Shown: positions 36,755 to 44,617 of the stretch, one piece after another
Numbering within the stretch: position 1 is the first letter of the stretch
Layout of the letters: each line of letters begins with the position of its first letter
NCBI GenBank assembly: GCA_017795045.1
Contig: CP051244.1
Coordinates: 872,752 to 936,751 of the forward strand
Source: Allomuricauda sp.
GTDB lineage: Bacteria; Bacteroidota; Bacteroidia; Flavobacteriales; Flavobacteriaceae
Reading direction: 5' to 3'
DNA length: 64,000 nt
Translations under genes and position numbers: made by a program
The notes under the pieces: generated by a model
The model's database searches: none
Told to the model about the DNA's origin: nothing
Seen by the model: the letters and a program-made list of their open reading frames with translations, nothing else

Positions 36755-38182
36755 ATGAATAAAAGAGAATTCATTAAAAAGAGTAGTGTAGGTGCCCTAG
36801 GCATCATGGTGGCCCCTTCGTTGTTGAAAGGAGCCCCTTTCAAGGAAAGATTACGAACTGCACACATCGGTGTGGGGAACATGGGCGCTGCGGACCTCAG
36901 CGCCATATCGTCCCATGGTTCCGTGGACGTTGTGGCCTTGTGCGATGTAGATGCCGTTAACCTTTCCGCTGCGCGCAAACTGCACCCAACGGCCCGTGTG
37001 TTCTTCGATTACCGCACCATGTTGAAAGAAATGGCCGATCAGATCGATGCCGTGATCGTGTCCACCCCGGACCATACCCACGCCCCAGCCTCCATTATGG
37101 CCATGGAGATGAACAAGCCCGTCTACTGCCAAAAACCTTTGACTCATTATGTTTCTGAGTCCCGCGCCATGAAAAAGATGGCCGCCGAAAAAGGTTTGGT
37201 GACCCAGATGGGCATTCAGGTACACTCTTTCTACGATTATAAACTCGCCACGCTCTTGATCCAATCCGGAATCATTGGCAAGGTGCACACCGTGCATGCC
37301 TGGTCCCCCAAGAACTGGGGATACGACGGTCCCCTTCCCCAAGGAGAGGACAAAGTCCCGGCACAATTGGACTGGAACCTTTGGTTGGGGACCTCCGCCG
37401 AAAGACCTTATAAAGAGGGAATGTACCATCCCGGGAACTGGAGAAAATTGATGGACTACGGCTGTGGCACTTTGGGTGACATGGGCGTACACATCTTCGA
37501 CACCCCGTACAACGCCCTTGAGCTGGACGTTCCCATGACCGTGAAGACCGAGTGCCGCCCCTCCAATGGGTTCGGGTACCCGGAGAACAATGTGGTGACC
37601 TATGAGTTCCCTAGCACACCGTATACCTCCAAGACTTTCAAATGGGTTTGGTACGATGGCCCTGGAGCCCCAGATATGCACGAGGACTTAATTCTACCTG
37701 GTGCCAAGAACATGGCCGCTAAGAAATCAAATAAAGAGGAAAGTGTAGAGGACAAAATATCACTAGACGCCAAGGTGGCCGGAGAGGGCGAGCTTCCAGA
37801 ACAGGGAGCCATGTTCGTAGGTGAAAAGGGACGCCTGTTGCTCCCCCACTTCATGCAGTTGCCCAAGAAGATCGTAAGGGGCAAGTACGTGGACATCTCC
37901 AAGGAGATCGCCAAGTTGAACGAGAAGCACAATCTGGGCGAGCCCATCAGAAATTATGAGTCCGAAGGACCCAAGCACTACCACCAGTTCGTGGACGCTT
38001 GTCTGGGCAAGGCTGAGACCACGGCACCTTTTGAGTATGGGGCTAGGCTCACCGAGACCATACTGTTGGGCACCATTGCCGGAAGGTTCCCCGGGGAGAC
38101 CCTCCACTGGGACGCACAAGCGGCAAAGTTCAAGGAGGAAAATGCAAATGCCTATCTTTCAGGAGACTATAGGGATTTTTAG
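36755..38182 (+). CDS. Exported Gfo/Idh/MocA family oxidoreductase
   Basis: NAD(P)-dependent oxidoreductase of 475 aa with a Tat-like signal (MNKREFIKKSSVGALGIMVAPSLL; KR rather than RR). Rossmann motif HIGVGNMGAADL and the active-site YCQKPLTHY segment are present. It resembles the gene at 16903 in plan but differs in sequence. Partnership with the DUF1080 protein suggests it acts on sugars, possibly making or reducing 3-keto forms. The substrate is inferred, not shown. Confidence 0.9.
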   Translation: MNKREFIKKSSVGALGIMVAPSLLKGAPFKERLRTAHIGVGNMGAADLSAISSHGSVDVVALCDVDAVNLSAARKLHPTARVFFDYRTMLKEMADQIDAVIVSTPDHTHAPASIMAMEMNKPVYCQKPLTHYVSESRAMKKMAAEKGLVTQMGIQVHSFYDYKLATLLIQSGIIGKVHTVHAWSPKNWGYDGPLPQGEDKVPAQLDWNLWLGTSAERPYKEGMYHPGNWRKLMDYGCGTLGDMGVHIFDTPYNALELDVPMTVKTECRPSNGFGYPENNVVTYEFPSTPYTSKTFKWVWYDGPGAPDMHEDLILPGAKNMAAKKSNKEESVEDKISLDAKVAGEGELPEQGAMFVGEKGRLLLPHFMQLPKKIVRGKYVDISKEIAKLNEKHNLGEPIRNYESEGPKHYHQFVDACLGKAETTAPFEYGARLTETILLGTIAGRFPGETLHWDAQAAKFKEENANAYLSGDYRDF

Positions 38183-38194
38183 TACTCCCCTATC

Positions 38195-39313
38195 ATGAAT
38201 AGGTCCGTACTGACCCTCCTGATCTTATTGCCATTACTTTCGTTTTCGCAGAAGCGCATTCGAGATTATGGTGTTGGGATTGGAGTGCTCAGACCAGGAC
38301 AATACAATGCAATTACCGACGTGCCTGGGGTACGGGTGGGACATGTCACCTTGATAAAAGGCGACAGCATCCGTACCGGGGTCACGGCGATTCTTCCCCA
38401 TTCGGGAAACCTCTTCCAAGAAAAAGTCCCGGCAGCCATACATGTGGGCAACGGCTTTGGAAAACTGGCCGGCAGCACCCAAGTGAAGGAACTGGGCAGT
38501 TTGGAAACCCCTATCATCCTGACCAATACGTTGAGTGTGCCCACGGCCGTAAATGCCGTTATAGGATACACTTTACATCAAGAGGGCAACGAAACGGCCC
38601 GTTCCGTAAATGCCGTAGTGGGCGAAACCAATGATGGGTATTTAAACGACATTCGAGGACGCCATGTCAGCGAAACGGATGTACTACAAGCCATTTCAAA
38701 AGCAAAAACTGGAGCAGTTCCTGAAGGCAATGTTGGTGCGGGAACGGGCACCATTTGTTTTGGATTCAAGGGAGGGATAGGAACCTCTTCCCGTGTGCTT
38801 CCCAAAAAAATGGGAGGATACACCATAGGCGTATTGGTGCAGACCAATTTTGGCGGTGTTTTGCAAATAGCCGGGGTGGATGTGGACAAGCAGCTCGATC
38901 GTTATTCTGAAACGCTCAAGTATTCAGCAGATGGTTCCTGTATGATGGTGGTTCTGACGGATGCCCCATTGGATGCCCGCAATTTGGAACGATTGGCCAA
39001 ACGGGCCATGTTGGGCTTGGCCAAAACCGGAGGAATTGCCAGTAACGGCAGTGGGGATTATGTGATTGCCGTTTCCACGGCAGAGGAATGTAGAATCCCT
39101 TATGAAAGTGAAAATCCCATTCAAACTGTACCGACCTTACGCAATGAGGCCATGACCCCACTTTTTCTGGCCACCATTGAAGCCACCGAAGAGGCCATCC
39201 TCAATTCTCTTTTCGCTGCGGAAACCATGACCGGTCGTGATGACCATACCATTGAGGCGCTTCCAAAGAAAAAGGTGTTAGAAATGCTCCAAGCGGCCCA
39301 TAAAATGGACTAG
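38195..39313 (+). CDS. P1 family (DmpA/S58-type) peptidase
   Basis: N-terminal nucleophile hydrolase of 372 aa with a signal peptide (LTLLILLPLLSFSQ). The domain begins GVGIGVLRPGQYNAITDVPGVRVGH, and the autocleavage and nucleophile site is in SNGSGDYV, with Ser286 following Gly285. Relatives are L-aminopeptidase D-Ala-esterase/amidases and beta-peptidyl aminopeptidases. It follows the Gfo/Idh gene by 12 bases. Why a peptidase is coupled to a sugar oxidation pair is unclear. Confidence 0.9.
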   Translation: MNRSVLTLLILLPLLSFSQKRIRDYGVGIGVLRPGQYNAITDVPGVRVGHVTLIKGDSIRTGVTAILPHSGNLFQEKVPAAIHVGNGFGKLAGSTQVKELGSLETPIILTNTLSVPTAVNAVIGYTLHQEGNETARSVNAVVGETNDGYLNDIRGRHVSETDVLQAISKAKTGAVPEGNVGAGTGTICFGFKGGIGTSSRVLPKKMGGYTIGVLVQTNFGGVLQIAGVDVDKQLDRYSETLKYSADGSCMMVVLTDAPLDARNLERLAKRAMLGLAKTGGIASNGSGDYVIAVSTAEECRIPYESENPIQTVPTLRNEAMTPLFLATIEATEEAILNSLFAAETMTGRDDHTIEALPKKKVLEMLQAAHKMD

Positions 39314-39438
39314 CACTTCATCCCATCCACTTTTTCTTCGCATGTGGCGTAACATTCCCCTTGAATTTTACACTAACCTAATAGAAACTCTATAGTTTTT
39401 TTATAGTTTTAAAAGCATAATACCTAAAAAACACTACC

Positions 39439-40578
39439 ATGGATATTTTTGGAAAGATCAAGGAGAAACTGAGCAATGAGTTTATCGATATTGTTGAGTG
39501 GCTCGATTATACGGATGACACCATTGCGCATCGATTTGAGCGTTATCAAAATGAAATAAAGAACGGCGCAAAGCTGATTGTCCGCGAAGGGCAAACCGCC
39601 GTTTTCATCAACGAAGGCCAATTGGCCGATGTCTTTGAACCGGGCACTTATGACCTTACCACACAAAACCTGCCAATTTTGGCTACTCTGAAAGGGTGGA
39701 AATACGGGTTCAATTCCCCATTCAAGGCCGAAGTGTATTTTGTGAACACCCACTTGTTCACCGACGAGAAATGGGGCACCAAGAGTCCCATCACTTTAAG
39801 TGACGACCGATTTGGTTTGGTAGAGATTCGTGCTTTTGGAACCTATGCCTTTAAAATTTCGGATGCTGGCAAGTTTATCAAAGATATTGTTGGCACGGAT
39901 AGCAACTTTACCAATTTTGAGATCAATGAACATCTCAAAAGTTTGATAGCCACACGATTTACAAATACCGTGGGCCAAGCCAATTTGCCCATTGAATTGT
40001 ATGCCGCCAATACCACTGAACTTTCGGATACGTGTCGCGAAGTCATGTCACCTGAGTTTGAAAGCGTGGGCATTTCCTTGGAAAAATTCTATATCGAAAA
40101 TGTTTCCATGCCCGAAGATCTCAAAAAGGAAATCTTCGAGTACAGCCGTATCGACAAGCTTGACCTCGATAAATTGACCAAGTTCAAAACTGCCAAGGCC
40201 ATTGAGGCCGCTGCCCAAAACGAAGGCGGGACCGCCGGGGCTGGAATGGGCATGGGTATGGGGTTTGTTTTGGCCCAACAAATGGGAGGCATGATGGGTG
40301 GAAACCCCCAAGCCTCCCCACAACAAACCGCCCAACCTGTTGGAGGCGCCGTTCCTCCACCAATGCCAACACAAACCATGTATTACTATGCCTCCAATGG
40401 GGTACAACATGGACCAGTGACCTTTGAACAAATGCAATCCCTTTTTGCATCCCGGGCCATCAATCGTGATAGTTTGGTATGGAAGCAGGGCATGGCCGCT
40501 TGGGCTTCTTTAAAAGAAGTGGAAGAATTGAAATCGTTCTTGGGAGGCAACACACCACCGCCGTTACCAGGACAATAA
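39439..40578 (+). CDS. SPFH domain protein with C-terminal GYF_2 domain
   Basis: Protein of 379 aa. The SPFH/virion-core-like region covers about residues 1-255 (LIVREGQTAVFINEGQLADVF, EIRAFGTYAFKISD, FYIENVSMPEDLKKEIFEYSRI). A low-complexity Gly/Met segment (GTAGAGMGMGMGFVLAQQMGG) and a Pro-rich linker lead to a GYF_2 domain (about 325-370: YYYASNGVQHGPVTFEQM, WKQGMAAWASL). It resembles the YdjI-type SPFH proteins of Bacillus, but with GYF_2 in place of a C-terminal zinc ribbon. A zinc-ribbon membrane protein follows after a palindromic repeat. Confidence 0.9.
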   Translation: MDIFGKIKEKLSNEFIDIVEWLDYTDDTIAHRFERYQNEIKNGAKLIVREGQTAVFINEGQLADVFEPGTYDLTTQNLPILATLKGWKYGFNSPFKAEVYFVNTHLFTDEKWGTKSPITLSDDRFGLVEIRAFGTYAFKISDAGKFIKDIVGTDSNFTNFEINEHLKSLIATRFTNTVGQANLPIELYAANTTELSDTCREVMSPEFESVGISLEKFYIENVSMPEDLKKEIFEYSRIDKLDLDKLTKFKTAKAIEAAAQNEGGTAGAGMGMGMGFVLAQQMGGMMGGNPQASPQQTAQPVGGAVPPPMPTQTMYYYASNGVQHGPVTFEQMQSLFASRAINRDSLVWKQGMAAWASLKEVEELKSFLGGNTPPPLPGQ

Positions 40579-40587
40579 TTCTCATTT

Positions 40588-40679
40588 TGTCATTTCGAAA
40601 TGAGTTGCAAAGCAACGATTGAGAAATCTAAGTAATTACACATTGAGATTTCTCAGTCGCTAGCTCCTTCGAAATGACA
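40588..40679. repeat. Dispersed palindromic repeat, copy 5
   Basis: Outer arms TGTCATTTCGAA (40588-40599) and TTCGAAATGACA (40668-40679), inner arms TGAGAAATCT and AGATTTCTCA, plus a small GTTGCAAAGCAAC hairpin in the left half. It lies between the SPFH gene and its zinc-ribbon neighbour. Confidence 0.9.
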
Positions 40680-40725
40680 GCCTATCAATTTTGACATGGA
40701 TTTCCGCCTACACGGAAATGAAACT

Positions 40726-41817
40726 ATGGAAGAACAAAAAATCCAAAAAACCGAGCTCAAAAAAGCCTGCACCAACTGTGGTGCCGAGCTAAAATACAAG
40801 CCTGGGACCACCAGTATAAATTGTGAATATTGTGGTCATGAGGAATCAATTGCTATAAACGAAAATGGTTTTCAGGAACTGGAGCTGCACCCCTACCTCA
40901 AGGAAATGGGCTCACAGAAACACAGTGAGGAAATCTCCATGTTGCACTGCAAAAATTGTGGTGCCAATCAACATGTCGAAGAAAACTATAAGTCGCTCCA
41001 CTGTGTATACTGCGGTATGCCTCTGGTGATTGAAGATGCCTATAAGGAAGATTGGATCTTACCTGGCGCGGTGCTCCCCTTTCAGATTGATCAAAAGAAA
41101 TCCTTTATCATTTTCAAGAATTGGGTAAACCGCTTGTGGTTTGCACCCAATAAACTGAAGAAGGCCGCTTTGGACCCTCAATTTACCAAAGGGCTGTATT
41201 TACCCTATTGGACCTTTGATGCCCAACTTGCGGCAAGTTATACGGGACAACGGGGCGAATATTATTACGAAACCCGAAGGGTCAGGAACTCCAATGGAAA
41301 GATGGTGACCCAACAGGTTAGGAAAACCCGTTGGTATCCTGCTTCAGGTGAGATTTCTGGTTTTGTGGACGACACCCTCATCAAGGCGTCCCAACAAAAA
41401 TCGGGAAGGATCCCCCAAAAAATTTCCCATTGGAACCTCCAAAAACTGCAACCATTCAATAGCGGTTTTCTTTCTGGATTTGTTACCGAAAAATATACCA
41501 TCCCGTTGAAAGATGGGCACCTCCATTCCAAAGACGTGGCCCGTGATATTGCCATGCGATGGTGCCGACAGGATATTGGCGGGGATACCCAACGTGTGAC
41601 CCACATGGATATGGAGCTGTCCGAAGAGACCTTTAAACATATCTTGTTACCCGTTTATATAAGTGCCTATCGCTATAAGGGCAAGGAGTACAATTTCTTT
41701 ATCAATGGGGAAAATGGACAGATCTCCGGCACCCGTCCGTACAGTGCTTGGAAAATCTTTTTAGCAGTACTATTTGGATTGATCATCATTGCCCTGCTGG
41801 TGTACTTTGCAAAGTAA
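40726..41817 (+). CDS. Zinc-ribbon membrane protein (YdjG-like)
   Basis: Protein of 363 aa, started at MEEQKIQKTELKKAC; an earlier in-frame ATG at 40696 adds ten residues. Two TFIIB-like zinc ribbons are at Cys15/18-33/36 and Cys75/78-93/96. The central part (LPYWTFDAQLAASYTGQRGEYYYE) is a conserved extra-ribbon domain of about 200 residues, and the C-terminus is a single membrane anchor (AWKIFLAVLFGLIIIALLVYF). It resembles YdjG-type proteins, which in Bacillus work with an SPFH protein and a PspA homologue at the membrane. No PspA is seen nearby. Confidence 0.85.
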   Translation: MEEQKIQKTELKKACTNCGAELKYKPGTTSINCEYCGHEESIAINENGFQELELHPYLKEMGSQKHSEEISMLHCKNCGANQHVEENYKSLHCVYCGMPLVIEDAYKEDWILPGAVLPFQIDQKKSFIIFKNWVNRLWFAPNKLKKAALDPQFTKGLYLPYWTFDAQLAASYTGQRGEYYYETRRVRNSNGKMVTQQVRKTRWYPASGEISGFVDDTLIKASQQKSGRIPQKISHWNLQKLQPFNSGFLSGFVTEKYTIPLKDGHLHSKDVARDIAMRWCRQDIGGDTQRVTHMDMELSEETFKHILLPVYISAYRYKGKEYNFFINGENGQISGTRPYSAWKIFLAVLFGLIIIALLVYFAK

Positions 41818-41862
41818 TTTTCCTTGCTTGGCTTCACCATTCCAAAATCCGTATCTTTAAAT

Positions 41863-42627
41863 ATGTCCAAGCCTATTTCACTGATATCGATTTTTGTGCT
41901 GCTCAATATGGGTATTGGCCGTATGTTCCAAGTAAGTTTAGGAGCAACCTGCTTTTCTGAATTGACCATTTTGGCCGTGACCAGTTTTGTTTTTTGGACC
42001 TTCTCTGCCCAACACATAAAAGTTTGGGCCCAAAACTGGGAACAAAAACCTTTCGGAAAAACATTGGCCCTTCAAGGAGGGTTGGGCATCACCGCCACGG
42101 CAATGAACATTCTTATTGGACAGGTTTTGGTAGTCTTTATGATGACCGTGGTATTTCGTTGCGCCTCTCCCAATTTCAATCTATTGCATGCAGGGCTCAC
42201 CAACAATATCGCCGTTAACCTATTCTGCTATTTTGCACTCCTGTTTTACTTTATAAACAAGGAACACAACCAAAAAATTGACACTCCAATCGCACCCTTT
42301 TCAGGAAAGAAAATTCAAATTGAAGTGTCCAGGAACAGTTCCCGTTTTTTACTGATTCCTGAAGAAATCATCTATATTGAAACCAGCAACAACTGCATTG
42401 TGCTCCATACGAAAAAAGGAGTTTTTGTAAAATACCAAAGTCTTAGGTCAGTAGAGAAAATGCTCGGTTCAAAAACCTTTAAACGGGTGCATCGTTCCTA
42501 TTTGGTGAACGTGGATTTTATGGATTGCCATCAGAAAAACAGCAATGGTGATGGCATACTCCGTTTAAAGAATGGAGATAAAATTAAATTCAGTAGGACC
42601 TACCGAAAGAACCTAGTGGAGGTTTAA
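41863..42627 (+). CDS. Membrane-bound LytTR DNA-binding protein
   Basis: Protein of 254 aa, taken from the ATG at 41863; a TTG at 41824 would add 13 residues. The N-terminus has four hydrophobic segments (SLISIFVLLNMGIG, ELTILAVTSFVFW, ALQGGLGITATAMNILI with LVVFMMTVVF, NNIAVNLFCYFALLFYF) and the C-terminus is a LytTR domain (about 155-254: EEIIYIETSNNCIVLHT, RVHRSYLVNVDFM). This one-piece architecture binds DNA from the membrane without a separate kinase. It may control the SPFH/zinc-ribbon pair upstream, which is inference from position. Confidence 0.85.
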   Translation: MSKPISLISIFVLLNMGIGRMFQVSLGATCFSELTILAVTSFVFWTFSAQHIKVWAQNWEQKPFGKTLALQGGLGITATAMNILIGQVLVVFMMTVVFRCASPNFNLLHAGLTNNIAVNLFCYFALLFYFINKEHNQKIDTPIAPFSGKKIQIEVSRNSSRFLLIPEEIIYIETSNNCIVLHTKKGVFVKYQSLRSVEKMLGSKTFKRVHRSYLVNVDFMDCHQKNSNGDGILRLKNGDKIKFSRTYRKNLVEV

Positions 42628-42695
42628 CGGCATCGACCTGCCCTTATTTTCCCGCAGCTTACCCAGTGTTGTTATATGTTTTGCATCACTCCTTC

Positions 42696-42703
42696 TACAT
42701 TTG
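42696..42703 (+). promoter_or_regulatory. Putative -7 element for the DUF4440-like gene
   Basis: TACATTTG fits TAnnTTTG and ends 14 bases before the ATG. A TTG (42669-42671) lies 24 bases upstream, slightly beyond the usual spacing. Confidence 0.45.
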
Positions 42704-42717
42704 GGAAAACTCAACAA

Positions 42718-43182
42718 ATGAAGACTTTTCTATGTGCCGCTATCGGATGTTTTATCCTATGGTCCTGTATCTCCAAAACGGAAACCCAAACAGGACAAAA
42801 CCATAGCACAGGGCAAGACCGCCAACTTCTGACCCGATTGAAAGAGGTAAAATGGCCCAAAGCCTATAGGGAACAGGACACTCTATTGCTCGATTCCATC
42901 TTGGGAGACGATTTTCAAATGATCGACGACCAAGGGAACTGGTCCGATAAAAAAGGAGAACTCGACTGGATCAAGGAACATGCCAGCACCCATGATTCCT
43001 TTTTTTATGAAATAAAACGCTTGGACATCCTGCCCAACGGCACGGCCATGATCTGTGGTACTGGGCATATCTTCAACGACTCCATAAAAACCATTTATCA
43101 GTCCAGCAATGTCCTCATAAAACGTGAAGGGCAATGGAAGGCAATCGCTTCCCATGTATCCGGCATCAAGCAGATACCCTAA
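42718..43182 (+). CDS. DUF4440/NTF2-like lipoprotein
   Basis: Small lipoprotein of 154 aa (MKTFLCAAIGCFILWSC, Cys near residue 17), started at the ATG at 42718 so the signal peptide is at the N-terminus. The body fits the NTF2-like DUF4440 fold (WPKAYREQDTLLLDSILGDDFQMIDDQGN, NVLIKREGQWKAIASHVS). Such domains bind small ligands or act as simple enzymes; the function is unknown. Confidence 0.82.
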   Translation: MKTFLCAAIGCFILWSCISKTETQTGQNHSTGQDRQLLTRLKEVKWPKAYREQDTLLLDSILGDDFQMIDDQGNWSDKKGELDWIKEHASTHDSFFYEIKRLDILPNGTAMICGTGHIFNDSIKTIYQSSNVLIKREGQWKAIASHVSGIKQIP

Positions 43183-43253
43183 ACCTTAAAGTTCTGATAA
43201 TGTACCCTTAAACTGGCCCATATTTTAGTATTTTCCCTAAAAATCCTCGTTCA

Positions 43254-44186
43254 ATGAAAATGCTTGTGGGGCTTTTGCTGTTGGTCTGTACCCTTGCCGG
43301 CGCGCAAGAAACCCATTCCGTTCCGCTCAAATTTAAAAAGGATTTGATTCCCGAAGGCATCGCCATTGATCCTTCCTCCAAAAAAGTATACCTCAACAGC
43401 TTGAAGAAGGATAAAATTGTGCGTTCTGATTTGGATGGGACCCATGCCGAGGATTTTATTGGAAGCAAGGAATATGGATATCTCTCCGGTTTTGGGATGA
43501 CCATTCAAGGAGACACCCTCTTTGCCTTGGGGAACAGTTTGCCCAAAAGCAACAATTCGTCCGTTCTTCTTTTAATGAACCCTACTTCAGGGGAGTTCAT
43601 CGCGTCGTACACCCTAAACTCGGAGGAGGTGATCTACCTAAATGATATTGCCATAACGCCCAATGGGGACGCCTACATCACCGATTCGGAAAGTGATGCC
43701 CTCTATGCCCTAACCGGGGCCAAAAAGGCCTTGGAGGTCTTCTTTACCCATGAAGAGATTAAACATTCCAATGGCATTGCAACATCCGATGATGGCAAAT
43801 ACCTTTATTTGGCCACCTACACTTCTGGTATCCGCATTTTGGACATTGCTTCAAAGAAGTTGTTGAACCCACCCAATCAGTTTAAGGGAATCGATGGAAT
43901 GAAATTCCATAAGAATACCCTTATCGCCATAGTAAATGGGAAAAGAGACCTGTCCCAAAATGGGGTCTTTCAATTTGAGCTGAATCCGGAACGCACAGAA
44001 ATCCTATCCGAAAAGAGGATCATGTCGTTTTTAAACCCATCGGACATTCCAACGACATTTGCCATCCACGATGAGTATATGTACTTTGTTTCAGATTCCC
44101 AGTTGGACAACTTTGATCAGGAAAACAATACCATCATTCATCCCGATAAATTGCAGAACTACAGATTAATTCGCCTTAAAATTTGA
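43254..44186 (+). CDS. SMP-30/NHL-like secreted beta-propeller protein
   Basis: Protein of 310 aa with a signal peptide (MKMLVGLLLLVCTLAGAQE). Repeats such as IPEGIAIDPSSKKVYLNS, LNDIAITPNGDAYITDSES and HSNGIATSDDGKYLYLATY are typical of the SMP-30/gluconolactonase-like or strictosidine-synthase-like propeller. It may bind or hydrolyse a lactone. A short secreted protein gene follows after 7 bases. Confidence 0.8.
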   Translation: MKMLVGLLLLVCTLAGAQETHSVPLKFKKDLIPEGIAIDPSSKKVYLNSLKKDKIVRSDLDGTHAEDFIGSKEYGYLSGFGMTIQGDTLFALGNSLPKSNNSSVLLLMNPTSGEFIASYTLNSEEVIYLNDIAITPNGDAYITDSESDALYALTGAKKALEVFFTHEEIKHSNGIATSDDGKYLYLATYTSGIRILDIASKKLLNPPNQFKGIDGMKFHKNTLIAIVNGKRDLSQNGVFQFELNPERTEILSEKRIMSFLNPSDIPTTFAIHDEYMYFVSDSQLDNFDQENNTIIHPDKLQNYRLIRLKI

Positions 44187-44193
44187 TGCCGCT

Positions 44194-44610
44194 ATGATCA
44201 ACAAAACTTCTCTTTCCTGCTTCTTTTTCAGTCTGGCATGCCAATTCTTCTACGCTCAAACTGAAGTAAAAAACACCGTCATTTCCAAAAACTATTGTAC
44301 TGAAATAGGTCGCTTTGACCTTCTAATTGACAACAACGAAGTCGCCGGAGCCTACTATCTAATACACAAAAACGCACTTGGCGGAGTTTGGGGCCGATTA
44401 AAGAATAACGTGATGACCGGTAGATGGCACGATGCTGATGGAAAAGGGGATATCATCATCACTTTTACTGATGACTTCAACTTTTTTACAGCGGATTATC
44501 GCAGTGATGATGATCTTGATAAATGGTACCGGGATTCTTGGCACGGCTCACTTCGCCCCAATGCATCCCCTTCCTTTGATAAAAAAGGCATAACCTACCG
44601 ATGCGAATAA
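44194..44610 (+). CDS. Small secreted protein, unknown
   Basis: Protein of 138 aa with a signal peptide (SLSCFFFSLACQFFYAQ). The mature part has beta-strand-like repeats with Trp and Gly (GAYYLIHKNALGGVWGRL, GRWHDADGKGDIIITFTDDFNFF), suggesting a small beta-barrel. No family is recognised. It is convergent with the lactonase gene, 7 bases apart. Confidence 0.7.
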   Translation: MINKTSLSCFFFSLACQFFYAQTEVKNTVISKNYCTEIGRFDLLIDNNEVAGAYYLIHKNALGGVWGRLKNNVMTGRWHDADGKGDIIITFTDDFNFFTADYRSDDDLDKWYRDSWHGSLRPNASPSFDKKGITYRCE

Positions 44611-44617
44611 CTTAAAA

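Noticed and set aside
36851-37681. 276-aa minus-strand ORF
   Set aside because: It is antisense to the intact Gfo/Idh gene, with His/Gly-rich translation typical of shadow frames.
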